This document shows positions 28,351 to 41,154 of a stretch of DNA of 64,000 nucleotides, piece by piece. Origin of the DNA: Trichoplax adhaerens (taxonomy: Eukaryota > Placozoa > Uniplacotomia > Trichoplacea > Trichoplacidae). The position numbers and the translations under genes were made by a program. Below the pieces are notes generated by a model, which was not told the origin of the DNA, made no database searches, and saw nothing but the letters and a program-made list of their open reading frames with translations. The stretch is taken from contig NW_002060944.1 of the NCBI RefSeq assembly GCF_000150275.1, positions 2,704,152 through 2,768,151 on the forward strand, written 5' to 3'. Numbering within the stretch: the stretch's first letter is position 1; each line of letters starts with the position of its first letter.

Positions 28351-30575
28351 CTATAACTGTTTGAAGGATATATTAACATATTCGTCCTCAAAGTTATTAC
28401 CGTTAAAGTTATCATACATAGCTTCAATATCGTCGTCGTCATTCGATGCTGGTGACTCACTTTTATCCTCAAAGTTATTACCATTAAAATTGTCATACAT
28501 TGCCTCAGTATCGTTATTAGATACCGGTATTTCATATTCACCTGTAAAGTCAGCATTATCAAAACTGTCATATATTGCATCGAAACTGTATTCATCATTC
28601 CTTAACACCGTTAATTCCTGTCGCACTCTAGTCGAAGCCTCATGTGAAATACTTGTGTTTTCTAGCTGGCCAGATAAAGTGTCAACATTATGGCTATTCT
28701 TGTTACCATAGCTATCTTGTTGCGTTGATATGGTAGTTGTAGAGTGTATCTTCTTTGCACTTTCCAGTTTATCAGGCGAAATTTCAACGATGCCATTTTC
28801 TCCATCACGGCTAATTCGCTGCTGCTTTGGCGTGGAAATTTCACTTAAATTATCATACATTGTATCAGCAGTATTACTCCATGTATTGCCATCTACATAT
28901 TTCGACATGGATACCGCAGTTTGTTCGAAATCTTCTGAATTGGCTGCTGATCCACTATCGTAATCATCCGTTACATCATGACGTGGCTCTATTTGAGTTC
29001 CCATGATTGTGTACTCCTGAGCATTGGCAATTTGTGCTCCTTCCAAAACGGCATAGGTCATATCACTGCATGAATCTTTACAAAATGTTGCGTATTCGCT
29101 ATCTGATGGGTTAGGTTTTGTTTTGACTGTTTCTTCCATATCTTGGCTATAGCGAACAGTTAATACACCGGAATTGCTATCACTTGACACTCGTTTGCCG
29201 CTATAACTATGTGACAACTGTTGCTTTTGATTGGCGTTGTTGTCTAATCCATATACAGGATTACGATCTAGTAGAGACCGAGATTGATAGTTAGGATATA
29301 AATTGACGCAAGTGCTTATATTACTATTCTTCTTCTTACCTGAACAGCTTTGACACGCTGAATTATTTAATCTCATATTTTTGATATTTGCCCATTCGTT
29401 GAACTTGAATGACCCACTGGCACTGGCAGTGCCACGATCTATAGCAATTTTTGGTGTAGCAATTGGTTGACTAGTTGTATGATCCTTAGCTGGCGATTTA
29501 GTTGGTGTTGCTATTTCAGATGATGCAATGCCACCTAAATTGAGACTGTTAAAGCCAACGGAATATTCGATGAAGGTATCCATTTTATCGTAGTCTTCAT
29601 ATACAGATGTCATCTTTCGTTGAATAGAGTCCCTTGTCCCTTCATCTGCTGACTTAAATTTATAGGTGATACTACAACTGATGAGTCGATTAATTTCAAC
29701 GTTGTCTTGGCCTTTCGTGTAAAAATGATATTCGCCTTGGCCTAGCAATGATCTTCGACCTGATTCGAAGGTAAATCGATTGCTCCCTGTACAGTTGAAG
29801 CTTCGAATGCAGCGGTATGACCACATAGCTATAATCGATTGAGAATCTTTTTCCGCTAAAATAATACCACTGGTGCATAACCATAAAAAGCATTTATTGA
29901 TTGCAGCGATTCCCAGCTGCTGCATGGATTTAGAATCGGTAGTCTGAATAGGGTACAAATTACCTATTGGAGGATTATCATATTTCAGAAATGAAATTCG
30001 AGTTAATAGTTGAGTTGGCGTTCAGCGTTACGATACCGAGACAAAAAAAAGAGTAATTAAAAAATATTACAGATCTCACAAATTTAACTTGCAAATCGAT
30101 GTCTTTCAAAATAGTTTTATGAAATTTCACTATTTGTACAAATTGGCGACACTACAATACTTGGTTTTATAAAGTTTATAAATTTACCTTCAGTTGATGG
30201 TTTCAGAGTAGCCATCCGCTGAATTTTTTGGATCCAAGAATCCTGTATAGTCCTGTTTTCAGCGGCTATGCGTAATATTTTCTTTTGTGCAATGACCTCC
30301 AAGACATATTCCCTGTCGTAGTTTGTCTTACTAAAACTATTGTGTTGGCTGCAGCGGACAACACGAAAGTTTGGAAATAGAATCATTGAGCCTTTCTTTG
30401 GTTTACTATTATTCCAAGCGTTCTCATTTTCGTAGTAGTCAATTATACCAATTTTACTCATTCTAGAACGGCGTAATATTACAAAACGGCGTCTCCATTT
30501 CGATGCAAACCATGAACTAACGCTTCTATCACTTACGTTATCAACTGCGATTATTTTTAATTTCAGGAGATAGCC
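28351..30575 (-). CDS. DOK-like adaptor: PH + IRS-type PTB + tyrosine-rich tail (5' partial)
   Basis: Membrane-proximal adaptor for receptor tyrosine kinase signalling, similar to DOK1/2/3. Two exons are certain: 30188-30575 and 28351-29963, joined in phase. The first encodes a PH domain (GYLLKLKIIA, SKWRRRFVILRRSR, IGIIDYYENE, and a C-terminal helix with DSWIQKIQRMA). The second starts with the PTB domain (LYPIQTT, GIILAEKDSQSIIAMWSYRC, RFTFESGRRSLLGQGEYHF). A long acidic Ser/Tyr-rich tail follows with NPVYGL, MTYAVL, YTIM and repeated YDN motifs, ending near EDEYVNISF. The tail contains an 81-base (27-codon) duplication. The exon with the start codon and the first PH residues lies above 30575 and was not identified. 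DOK assignment rests on the domain order; an IRS-like protein is the alternative. Confidence 0.85.
28385..28546 (-). repeat. 81-base in-frame duplication in the DOK-like tail
   Basis: Copies begin at about 28385 and 28466. Each encodes EAMYDNFNGNNFEDxx with an acidic linker, doubling a YDN phosphotyrosine-type site near the C-terminus. Confidence 0.8.
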
Positions 30576-30620
30576 CTACAAGATGAATCAGAAGTGGGTT
30601 AAAAAATTGTGGTGGAAAGT

Positions 30621-30647
30621 TGTGAAGAAAATCATGTTTTCTTCACA
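30621..30647. repeat. 11-base-arm inverted repeat upstream of DOK-like exon
   Basis: TGTGAAGAAAA and TTTTCTTCACA are perfect inverted arms around a 5-base spacer, in the 5' flank or first intron of the DOK-like gene. Confidence 0.65.
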
Positions 30648-32281
30648 CGCGATTTCAATTACTAGAATAGTGTTCTATAGTATTGCGGTTAAAAGAATCA
30701 ATATTTCGGCTGAAAGATAAGGTAATTATTTTCGGTATATATTATTACGTGGCATCGTGAGCCATGCTCGATTGTGCACATGGCTTGTAACATATACGTG
30801 TATAAGTATATCACGATGCAAAATCTGGGTTACAACACGTAATTATTTCAAATCTACATGCTTAGAATTTAATTTTGAGGTGCGTTTAATAAAAGGATCA
30901 TTTCTATTATATCTTTCATTGAACTTTAGACCTTTACTTTGGCAATATCGATGTAATTATATAATAATAGCCAGCTTAAATAAAATGTCTGACAGTTAAC
31001 GTTTACTAAGGATAAATTCTCTAAAATTTCCGTACGCAGAATTTCTAAATATGAAACGATTTGAGTTTGACTTGGATAAAAATTCTTTTAGAGTCATATC
31101 GAATTGTCAGTCGTAATAAAAATCTCAACACTATTTGAGGTATGAAGGCATGTGAAATATTTGAATCACTGCCGGGTGTATGTTCCACGTACAAGATCCG
31201 TCACGCTGATTTTCATGAAGAAAATTGAAAAATGCTCAATAACTGTTACAGTAGCTACAAGTAAAATCGTTTATGAATTACATAAGAACAAATTACTTTA
31301 TTTTAAATTTTCTAATATAAAAATAAAAGCTTTGATTCCTGGTAAATACGTATTTTTGTTCGACTCAGAAACATGGTATGGAACGGTTCTTCATGATCGA
31401 GTAAAATGATAATTTTTAGTACTATGAAGGTATATGATATCATGAAAGCTGATTACAAAGGTAAGTGTAAGAATCGAATACTAATTATTTCTGAAGATCC
31501 ATTGCAGAAATTGATAAATTTTGTAATTAGTTATCAAATCTGACCTAATTAGTGAGATCACTAATGTACTCGTGAGTCATTTAACTGGTAGTAGCGTTGC
31601 ACATTTACTTGAATACTGTACAAAGAATTGTTAATCAATGATGTTTCCGCGTTAATACATTAAGACTTCTATTAAGATAAAAGTTTTATTTTCTACTGTT
31701 ACTAGAAACACTGATTGCAATTATTCAGAATTTTTTTTGCTTACGGTCAAAATTATATCAGACGGCTCTTGTTGAATAGTGTCGTAATCGTAGTCCATAT
31801 TCGTTTAAATTTTGATGATTCACGATAATAACTTAATTCTTTCACCAAAATGTTCACTGCTGGTAGACAAAGCTTATAAGATATTTTCAGTATAATTTAC
31901 CATTAAGTATAGTAAATACAACGAATCAGCATGAAAATGACGTGACTCCGCATTTAATTGATAAACAAAATATAAATTGTATGTCGTCTGCGTCAAATAT
32001 CACAACCAGAATTTACAATAAAGTTCTACTATATGGTTTGCCACAAAGCGTATGTAAATCAGTTTCTACCACATAGACCTAAGCCAGGTAGTTATTATGG
32101 CTTATTACGGATACTTTAGCTCTTATGTACCGTTTTTACACACTATCATTAAAGGTATTGCGCTTTTACTGTATTACTGGTCAGAGACCTTATTAGATAG
32201 TTTAAAAATAAAAATGACAGTAATAATTCCCCTTTTTCTAAGGTATCTCAGGCTCAACATAAAATCAAGGAAAAAAAGTCG

Positions 32282-32283
<2 letters not shown>

Positions 32284-32321
<38 letters not shown>

Positions 32322-32327
32322 AATAAT
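32284..32327. repeat. AAT microsatellite grading into AAAT
   Basis: About nine TAA/AAT trinucleotide units followed by three AAAT units. Simple sequence repeat. Confidence 0.9.
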
Positions 32328-33314
32328 GTAACATAAATAATGCTAATTAATTGACGGATGCTTTGCGTTGCTCATACATTTAGGAATCACACATTTGAAC
32401 ATTATCGAAGTGCTAGGTGATTTATGATGACTACACTATGTCACTCAGACTTGAAATAGAAGAGTTCAAATATTCAAGGCCAGTTTTAATAGCTAATAAG
32501 CATAGTAACAATGATACGCACTCGTATTAAGGCAGTTATAAAATGGACTTTCATAATGAATTAAATCCTCTATTAATTCCTTATGGTGAAAATCAAGGAC
32601 TGCTAAAAATATGATGCTTTTCTGTAATCGCTTCTGAAAAGTATGGATATACATAACTGTAGATTATTAATTGAGTTTTGATAAGTTACAATAGCTTACT
32701 ACTAAAGGAGTAATGATATTCATATACCGTAGTACAATACCATTTGATCATCGTGAACTTCGAATGATGTTGTCGATACATTTATGACATACATTAACCT
32801 TTATTAAAACAGATCAGTCAATAGAATTTATATGATTGAGGTAAAATCTATGGAAAAAGTGTGAAAAATATAGATACTTGTATTTTGGTTGATTAAAACA
32901 TGTTCCTTTATGTCAGTTGATTCAAGATTCATATTTCGAACTGTTATACTCACTAAAGAATACGGAATAATAAGTAATTTCTACTATAAAGAATTCAGCT
33001 ATCTCCTTTGTCCTGCGAAAAAACTGATTATTTATGATATAAAATATAAATTTTAGTATTGTGTGATGTTTAATCACACCATAGTCAGAAGATAAATAAT
33101 GTTTCTTTGTGACTTTAACATAGAATAATTGGTAGTACTTACAATCTGTATAGTGTTTGTTTACAAACTAATACACTACACATTAGTCTCTTAAAATTAA
33201 AAAAGAATGCTAATAACCGTTCACCTAGAGATCGGTCACCTTAAAAGCAGCATAACCTTACTTTGATATTGTGCTATCTATTACAAATATAAGAATAAAA
33301 CTGTATCATCTAGC

Positions 33315-36300
33315 TTAGGCTAAAGTTTTCAAGAATTCTACGGCGGCTGAGAATTGCATCCAGCAATATTGCTCTTCGCCACTAATACGATTTTTATAAA
33401 ATCCATTTATATACTCGATAGTAGATAATAGGCTGGGTGGATTGGCCTTTATCATGACAAAAACAAGAACCGGCACTAAATCATCCGCTCCGGGAACTGA
33501 TGCTTCATTAGCGATCTTGAGCAGGTCCATAATATTTGAACAACAACGTTGAATACATCGCAATTTATCTTGAGGTGCCTAAATTTTATTTGTTGAAACA
33601 AGGATAACAAAAGAAAGCCTTGAAATTCTTACAACGTTTCTCCATAAATATAAGTTGTAGAATTAATGCAAGCACTTAACTATTACTTATGCCACTAATA
33701 TACTAATGATACCTTATATGCATTTATTGATGCTAGCTCTTCTTGTGCAGCAGGCCATGGGGCTAGGGATCTGTATATCTATTACAATATTTAGGAGATT
33801 ATAACCTTTAGTCCATAGACGTCATTACGGATACGTAACGTTGACTTTCAATAAGCTACACATTCAATTCCTTTTAAATTTTAGATAACAAATATTACCT
33901 TGGGTATTTGTAGAGCTTCATGGTCTTCTGTGATAAACTCCAGTAACCTTTCAATGTGTTGATGAAATACCCTACAAAGCGTATAGAACCGATCATTAAA
34001 ACTTCTTCTAATATACCTGACCTAAAGTCACAGGCTGAATTAGTACGAATTCAAATCAGAATTGCACTAAAAAATAGTTTTTCCAGCTTCCTAAAGGGTT
34101 TTATTCTACTTACAAATCACGATGTAAATCTGCATCTCTGTGAGGATAAAATGCGTAAATGTATATCTCACTCATTATACTACGCTCTGCAGCATTATAG
34201 GCATCTTCAAGTTGTTCATCGTTAGCGGCTGCAAGAATACAAAATGAGTTAACAGAGGGAGGGTTTAATAGCGCATACAATGTTAGGTCAGTTTACGTCT
34301 ACGTTACATGCTTACTCTGCCATATTGGGTGTTGGCTAATTCTCTCGTAAAGCTGATCTAAGAAATGTTCTAGTAATTCATTCTGAAATTCAAGGTAACG
34401 GTGGTGTTAGTATTACTATGACTGAGTCTAATAAAAGACCTGCAAAATACTAACTTAGTACTAGCTAACCTTTTCATCGGTTAAAGAAGTGTTTTGAAAA
34501 TTGTTGACAAATTCTCTAACGTCATCTTGATACTGCTCTAAGAATAGCTTTACACATAAGGAAGTGAAGTAATACTTACAGTTACCTTTAAAGCTGAAAA
34601 AAATTGATGCCATCAACAACTTATTATATATAGTTATCATTGGATAATTAATAGACAGCTAATAGTAATTACCTATCGATTCTTTGTATTTGCTTGTCGA
34701 GAAATGACAGGGTAGCCAAAAGCGACTGACGGCATCTAACCAAGTATGTGATATATGGTTCGCGACGATTGTAATCTGTTTCCAGAGCGGTAAACAGTAC
34801 AAGGCGACTGAAAAATTACAATTATATACTTTGAGATATTACAAACAGAACATGAACAATCGTCGTTCGCAAATCCATAATTGATAGTAATCGAGATACC
34901 TATCCGCTTTTAATTTTTTCATGCATCTCAAAGTCTCATGGAGCTGAGATACTACCATTTGATCATGAAGGTTAATTGCTTCAAAAAGTTGAACCTGCAG
35001 GAAATTTATTAGGAGTTCACTGAGAGATGCACTTTCGTTCATTTCGAAAGGTAAATCCACACTGTGAATTGAACACAGTGCAAAGCGCATCTTACGCTTT
35101 GCGTCGTTAAACATTGATGAATTTTCATCAAAAGTACCGTCAACAGAATTAGGCTTGCCATTTCGCTGCCAGTATGATGATATCGGTTTATCAATAGGTT
35201 GTACTGTTGTCGAGAAAGACGCAGAATGCTGTCTGTAAGTTGGTGGAGCTGACAATGACTCTTTTGGTTCTACGTTTTTCTGATACTTGCTGAGAATATC
35301 ATCGGCAGTCAATTGTTGAGTAACTAGCCCTTCGTCAAGGGAAGGTAAAGTAGTAGCAGTACCAGGATTTTTGCTGGCATAAACATCATACGATTGGGAT
35401 TTATGAAAACCCATAAACCTTCCCAAGTTTTCACTTCTTACTTGAACGCGCTTAAACCAACTACGTTTCTTTTTCTCCGAATTAGGTATTGATGAACCAC
35501 TATTGCGTAAATTATCATTCTCGCTACTACCACTACTAGCAATACTTCCATCACGACTACGATTTTCTGAGGTTAATCCTTGTATTAAAATATTTCTGGA
35601 ATCCTGTTCTGGTGGTAAATCAGTGCCTAAAGTCCGGTATCCTTCTACAGTAGCCGAATCTTTAGCGTTTGATTTTATACCAGTGTTGTCAATGCTATTG
35701 TACTGCAATTTCTTCCATTCAGTCTGATTAGTTAACTGAACAACTTGATTAAGCGCAGCTTGATTTGCACTATTTGAAAATAGTAGTTCTGAGAACTGAT
35801 CATTGGGTACAGGCTTAACATCAGTTAAGTTTAAGTTCTCGGTGGTACTAGCAATTGAAGGAGCTAGAATTGTTTCGGTATCACGATGCTTGGCATGAGG
35901 ATCATTACTGCCATCAGTGATACTAGTAGTGACAGAAAAAGACTTATCAGCTGTCGTGCTTGGATCCAATTTGTGATCTTTCTCATCGTTAATAAGACAA
36001 TTACTGTTAATATCGAATTCGGTTGGTACTGTATTTAATGAATGCTCGTTGCTTATCTTAAGTAAATCTGCCATAATGTCATTGGGTATGGTTTCCTCTT
36101 CCGTTTTTAGGGAAGTAAGAAGGTCCACTGATGCGTTTGTTTCCGGTAAAGGTAGTTGTTCGTTGCTCTTTATTTCATGTACAAGAGCACCGTTTTGAGT
36201 TGGTACCGTATCTGAAGAAGGTTTAATTGATTCTATCGCCATAGAATTAACAGTATTTTGATAGCTTAATAAGGGAGCTTGCTGAGGGGGTACCGACGTT

Positions 36301-39300
36301 GATAAAAAATCAAGCAAGTTGGGAGCTTGCTGAGGGGGTGCCGACGTTGATAAAAAATCAAGTAAGTTTACATTATTTTCATTTTTAGTGCTGCCAGAAA
36401 CGGAAGTAGTGTCGTTAACGGTTACATTTTTATCACCAGTAGCTGAGAAAATATCACTTAATAAATCGCTACCACTATCAACAGGAGTTGATTTAGTGCT
36501 GTTATGAGGATTTGAGAAGTTGGTAACCGATACTGAAATATCTTGAGAACCATCGAGTACTCGAGTCGAGCCAGTATTAATGTCTTTATGTGCAATAATG
36601 GGAGTGACAACATCTGCCGACTTAATAGAAGGTGATGATACCTCCGATACGGCATTGTTATTAGAAGTAATCTCCATCGATGCAGTCTTTCCAGCATTTC
36701 CTGCAGTTTGAAGAAGTATTGAACGACCCGGTGTTTGGTTAGTATTTTCCAGACACAACGCACTTAAAGCACCGATTTCATCCATTATTTGCTGGCTTGA
36801 GCCAATGTCACCAATCATGGAATTATTCTTTTGGTCAAGTGATTTTTCGATCATATTGTTTTCTTTATCATTATGATTAGCATGTTTTTTTGCAGGACCA
36901 GAAGTACCAACATTATCATTGCTAGAATTTTCTGTATAACTTTCTTCCGATTGGGTTATTACCTGAATAAATAGATTAATGCAATATTACAGCATCTAAA
37001 TTATCCATTGAAGATACCATCAAAAAACCTGTAATCTATCTAGTACCTGACTCTCAGGGAGAGTGCCAGGCTCGCGTTCGGATGACAAAGAAAAAGAAAT
37101 AATTAAAACCTTTACAGCCTCGGGTCTCATGATTTTTAATTCTTGCAATTGTTTCATCAAGCTAGCTACAGTCTATGATAGACCAAGAAGGACAATTTTA
37201 AAGTGATATCTTGTATTATCTTAGAAACGCAAATTCTTTACAAATAGGTATCTATAGGTTTCTTACTTGCTGACCGTAGCCACTAGAATCCTGCAATTTT
37301 AGCGATGGCATAGAGCCTAGTAAAAAGCCATACTGAGGGTTATATATATCGGTTGGTGTCCCCGAATTACTGTTATCGTTAGGCAATTTAGATAGTAGAA
37401 TCTCTAAAGTGGAACTTTCCCGAATACCATTGTCCATAATAGCGATAATTCTTAGAAACGTTATCTATTTGGGTAAGGATATACAGTACAAGATCAGATC
37501 ACGAAACATGATTGTTCTAATATCAAATTTTATACGTTTTTTATTGATACAATATGACGAGATATACCACACTAACAAAATATCACTTTAGCACTTTTTA
37601 AAAGAATGTAATTGTAGTCATATATCGTAGGATGTAGCTCCTTCATCTAGCAGCGTATTGCAAATTTAGAATTGACTCAACAATACAACTTACCTTCTCT
37701 CAAATTAATAAAATCACGAGTAAAAAATCACTACTTACAATATCAATCCAGTTTATAGAAGCTGTATAGATTTAAACTTCCAAAATCACAATTTCTAAAG
37801 GTGTATGTCTAAGTTTAGTATATGGTAACTACTTATTAACTAACCAAAGCATTTAGCTGACTTTCGGTTGATAGTAAAGCTGAGCGACGCAAGCCATATA
37901 AATTCAGTTGACCTGGTGGATCTAAGCTTACATTTGTATCGTCAATGATATCGTCTAGTAAGCTACTTACACAACCCTAACGCAAGACATAGAATAATCA
38001 ATCAATCATGTCATTGAATTTTCACTACTATTATAGCTCTGTGCTAGCTACAATAACTAATTTTGAAAGTTTTTCCTTCCTACTGTATATTAATTAAATA
38101 TACGCGTATGTATTTCTATCATGAAGGTAATTAATACTGCATAGTTGAGTTTCGAATACCATATTCTGATAGACATTTTTAAGCATAAACTATGAATGTC
38201 AATTGATCAATACTAAATGGAAATAGACGCGTATAGGCAAAAATAGACATGGCTTCAAATGTAGCCTTGAGATGCTATCAATTTATCAACGCTGAACGTT
38301 ATGTTTCCATTGTCGTACATACCAGTTCGAAGTAGTTATAAATGTTATCGTGTAAAGGAGGTTTCTTACCACAATCAGCAAAGGATAAAAAGCGCATAAC
38401 TTTAGCTACTTGTGACATGTTAAAGCGTGCTATATCACTTATACTTGCATCGCCTACTATTCCGTAGCGTTCAGGGTTGACAATAGCAGGGCAAACGTAG
38501 AAGTTTAGTAAAAAGTCAATTAGCATCGACTTGATCTGATTTGGTTCCAAGCAGCGGAGGGATTTGAGAGAATTATATAAATGAGACATTAACCATTTAA
38601 TATTACCAGGAAAGCAGTACATTCTTTGCTTTAAGTTGTGTAGGAATGTTTTACAGATAAGGACTAATCGTTTGCGGCAATTATCCAAATAATTACTCAT
38701 TGATGTTTCAGCTTTAGGAGTACCAGGTTCACCGAATAATTTTAATTTCTCTTGCTCACTCATACGATATAGTACTTTGTCAGGCTCATATTCGATGTAA
38801 GTATCATCTTCGATTAACAATTGTCTGGTCGATTCTTGTAATGCGGCTTTAAGATAGATCTTGGAAGCATTTACACCAGCAACAAATTGCTTAAATAAAA
38901 TGGTAAATGCGTAATCACCACCTTGAAAGTAGACTTCTAAATGATCATTCGGGAGAATTTGGTAGTCAATTAAGAATTTTAATGTTTGTAAAGCAATTTT
39001 TTCGTCTTCGAAGTAGACACAATCAGCGAAAACAACGTGGAAAAGTAACGTCGCTAAGTGCAATGTGTCATAGCCTAAGCGATCACAACCGGCCAAAATA
39101 CGAGCACATAACCGAGGATTCTGGCGCAACTGATACAGAAATTCACTGTATTTAGTCTCGTTAACGCCTAAACTTTTATACCCATCAATAAATTGTGAAG
39201 CATCAAGTAGATTAGCTAAATGATAACATTGCGATGGTGTTAATTCACTGCCAACGGATAAGATACGTTCAATATTGAGCCAATGTTCCTTAGTGATCCA

Positions 39301-39507
39301 TGATTGTTGGCATAATTGATCTGCTTTTTGCCTTATAAGTTGATTCAGTTGATGAATATTGTCTTTTTCACTAGTAATAAAAGAGTGTTCTGATTTTAAC
39401 TTTTCTTGAAGTTTTTGTAACCGAATCGCCGCCATCGTAGCCACAATGCCGCTGGCCTTTCCATACAATCGAGGAGTTCTTGTTATCGAGAACGCAAGAG
39501 CTCCCAA
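33315..39507 (-). CDS. GAPVD1: GTPase-activating protein and VPS9 domain protein 1 (RME-6/GAPex-5)
   Basis: Endocytic regulator joining an N-terminal RasGAP domain to a C-terminal VPS9 Rab5-GEF domain. Twelve exons in coding order: 38323-39507, 37845-37976, 37267-37464, 37110-37172, 34843-36962, 34673-34807, 34470-34593, 34316-34382, 34114-34228, 33899-33971, 33713-33778 and 33315-33578, giving 1513 residues (human about 1478). RasGAP-region blocks include QFIDGYKSLG, NPRLCARIL, MYCFPGNIKWLMSHLY and YVCPAIVNPERYGI. A long Ser/Asn-rich linker fills exon 5. The VPS9 end carries SVPGADDLVPVLVFVMIKAN and ISGEEQYCWMQFSAAVEFL. The start may instead be Met25 (39435), which aligns better with human Met1. 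The position matching the RasGAP arginine finger appears to be Lys (TILFKQF). All phases close. Confidence 0.95.
36273..36368 (-). repeat. 48-base in-frame tandem duplication in GAPVD1
   Basis: Two copies (36273-36320 and 36321-36368) encode the 16-residue unit NLLDFLSTSxPPQQAP, with x as Ala or Val. Near identity at DNA level suggests recent duplication. Confidence 0.9.
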
Positions 39508-39542
39508 TGCCCAATTAGCCCGTTAATAACACAATACTACAG

Positions 39543-40785
39543 TGCGTAGAGTACAGTACAAGAGACTGACATTCACATTTTCCAGTACTGTACACTGTAC
39601 AGTACAGTACAATACTGTAGTCCCAACCCGATTATGGCCAGTATACTGTACACTGTACACTGTACACAATACTCGCGGCCTTCGCCTTCAACGTAATCCA
39701 GTTGTTGTGTACTGGAGTCAGGTCTAACTGGAGGTATCGTTTACCTCTATGAACTACTGTGCAAATTTGTCAAATGTACATCCACACTCATCGACTACTC
39801 CAAAATAAGGCCTTATTTAAGGAATCCACGACGTACACTGTACTGTATTTTAGAGTGAAGAGAAATCCTGATATCATCCTCAACTTAAAAAGGGATATTT
39901 GGCTCAGTACACTATAGACCTGTATCTGTTTTAATGCAATTAAGCACTGTATCAGGACTTCTCTTAATGCTGCGCTGTGCTGAAAAACATCCAACAGCAA
40001 CTGTACTACTCTACGTACAGACTAATTTAATCACTGTTTTGCAGTCGAACAAATAATTCTAAATATACGTTGTGGTCAGCGTAATAATAAAAGCCGTCGT
40101 TTTTTTCACAATCAATAAAGAGAGTACAGTAGAAAGGATTGAGTAGCTAGTTTACTCTTACATCTACTTGGACTACTGTATATTTATTGAGTGTACTGTA
40201 CAATTGTACATTGTACATGTGCAAATTTACTGTCTCATTTGGCTAAAGTCAAGAAAATGAGCACATTTTCAATCACGTCATACCATACAGTCTTAGCATC
40301 TACACTGTCTATGCAAGAATTATGAAGGCACATAGCAATAATTTCTATCAACTTTGCCATCTAAAAATCGAAAAGAATTAAGCCTCACTAGGAATTTATG
40401 GTCATTAATCAGGGACTCCACAATAGGATTGATTGTATGGAGCACTGTAATACAGTACCGACTGTACCGTACATTGACTGTACTGTACGCTATGATATTC
40501 AGCTTTATATTTGTATAATTTTTATATTACATTTTGATTCACTCTCGTGATTTTAGGGCACCTTAATAAAAATAGTACTCTGATTCGAACTGGTTCACAC
40601 TGTACTGTACTGTACATCCAAATGAGCTGGCGATTTAGTTTCCTCCAACGGAGTACAGTATACAGTACAATTTCAGTGGTGGCGTATAGTAGAATGACCA
40701 GAAAAATGATAAGCCCTCATTTTGCACTCAACAGTTCTCGTCCTCTCTTACTACTGTAGTGTGTACACTGTACAGTAGGTCGATT
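39543..40785. repeat. clustered TACAG/TACTG pentamer arrays
   Basis: Six or more clusters of both pentamer orientations. The densest begins about 35 bases upstream of the GAPVD1 Met codon at 39507. GTACACTGTAC variants are interspersed with GTACTGTAC and GTACAGTAC. Confidence 0.85.
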
Positions 40786-41002
40786 TTGATCATCACATCG
40801 CGTCTATCATGTGACCCATAAGGACGAAGAAAGATACTGAGGTTGAGTGATTCACTGTAATGGAACTGATGTCAGTGTAAAGCAATAACTTTACAGTATC
40901 AGTTTGTCGTTTCCAATCGCTGTTAATTTCATTTACTCCAATCCCAAAACTACTTGCAACTCAGGTCTACAGTACTTGCAAGTACGGTAGCTGTCCCCAT
41001 GA

Positions 41003-41042
41003 TCCGGTCCAGTTCAGTCCAGTTCAGTCCAGTTCAGTCCAG
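41003..41042. repeat. 10-base tandem repeat
   Basis: Three exact copies of AGTTCAGTCC (41011-41040) preceded by a partial copy. It lies about 115 bases upstream of the GLMP ATG. The unit contains CAGT but not the TACAG pentamer, so it may be a separate array. Confidence 0.85.
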
Positions 41043-41154
41043 AGTCTTGCAAGTACAGCACTGTAGCTAGTAGTAGCAGGTAGCAAGGTAGGCAAGGTTG
41101 GCAAAGCTACGGAAGCCTGTAAATAATTCTCCAAGTTGAAGAAAATTCATCAAA

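Larger units (their letters stand above)
30576..33314. other. 2.7-kb region without an identified gene
   Basis: Between the known 5' exon of the DOK-like gene and the 3' end of GAPVD1. It should contain the first DOK-like exon. A plus-strand frame at 31152-31409 (85 codons) is open and mixed in composition, but matches nothing I know. It also holds a short inverted repeat (30621-30647) and an AAT microsatellite. Confidence 0.4.
39508..41154. promoter_or_regulatory. divergent GAPVD1-GLMP intergenic region
   Basis: About 1.65 kb between two start codons, so it must carry both promoters. It is rich in the TACAG/TACTG family, with separate clusters at about 39543-39670, 39833-39847, 40187-40220, 40452-40492, 40597-40670 and 40750-40780. 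It also holds a perfect 14-base palindrome GTACTTGCAAGTAC (40972-40985) and a 10-base tandem repeat. No gene is seen. Confidence 0.6.

Noticed and set aside
32097-32318. 73-codon plus ORF ending in poly-Asn
   Set aside because: The C-terminal Asn run is translation of the AAT microsatellite; no similarity elsewhere.
35503-35727. Plus-strand frame opposite GAPVD1 exon 5
   Set aside because: It is antisense to a certain exon and shows no independent similarity.
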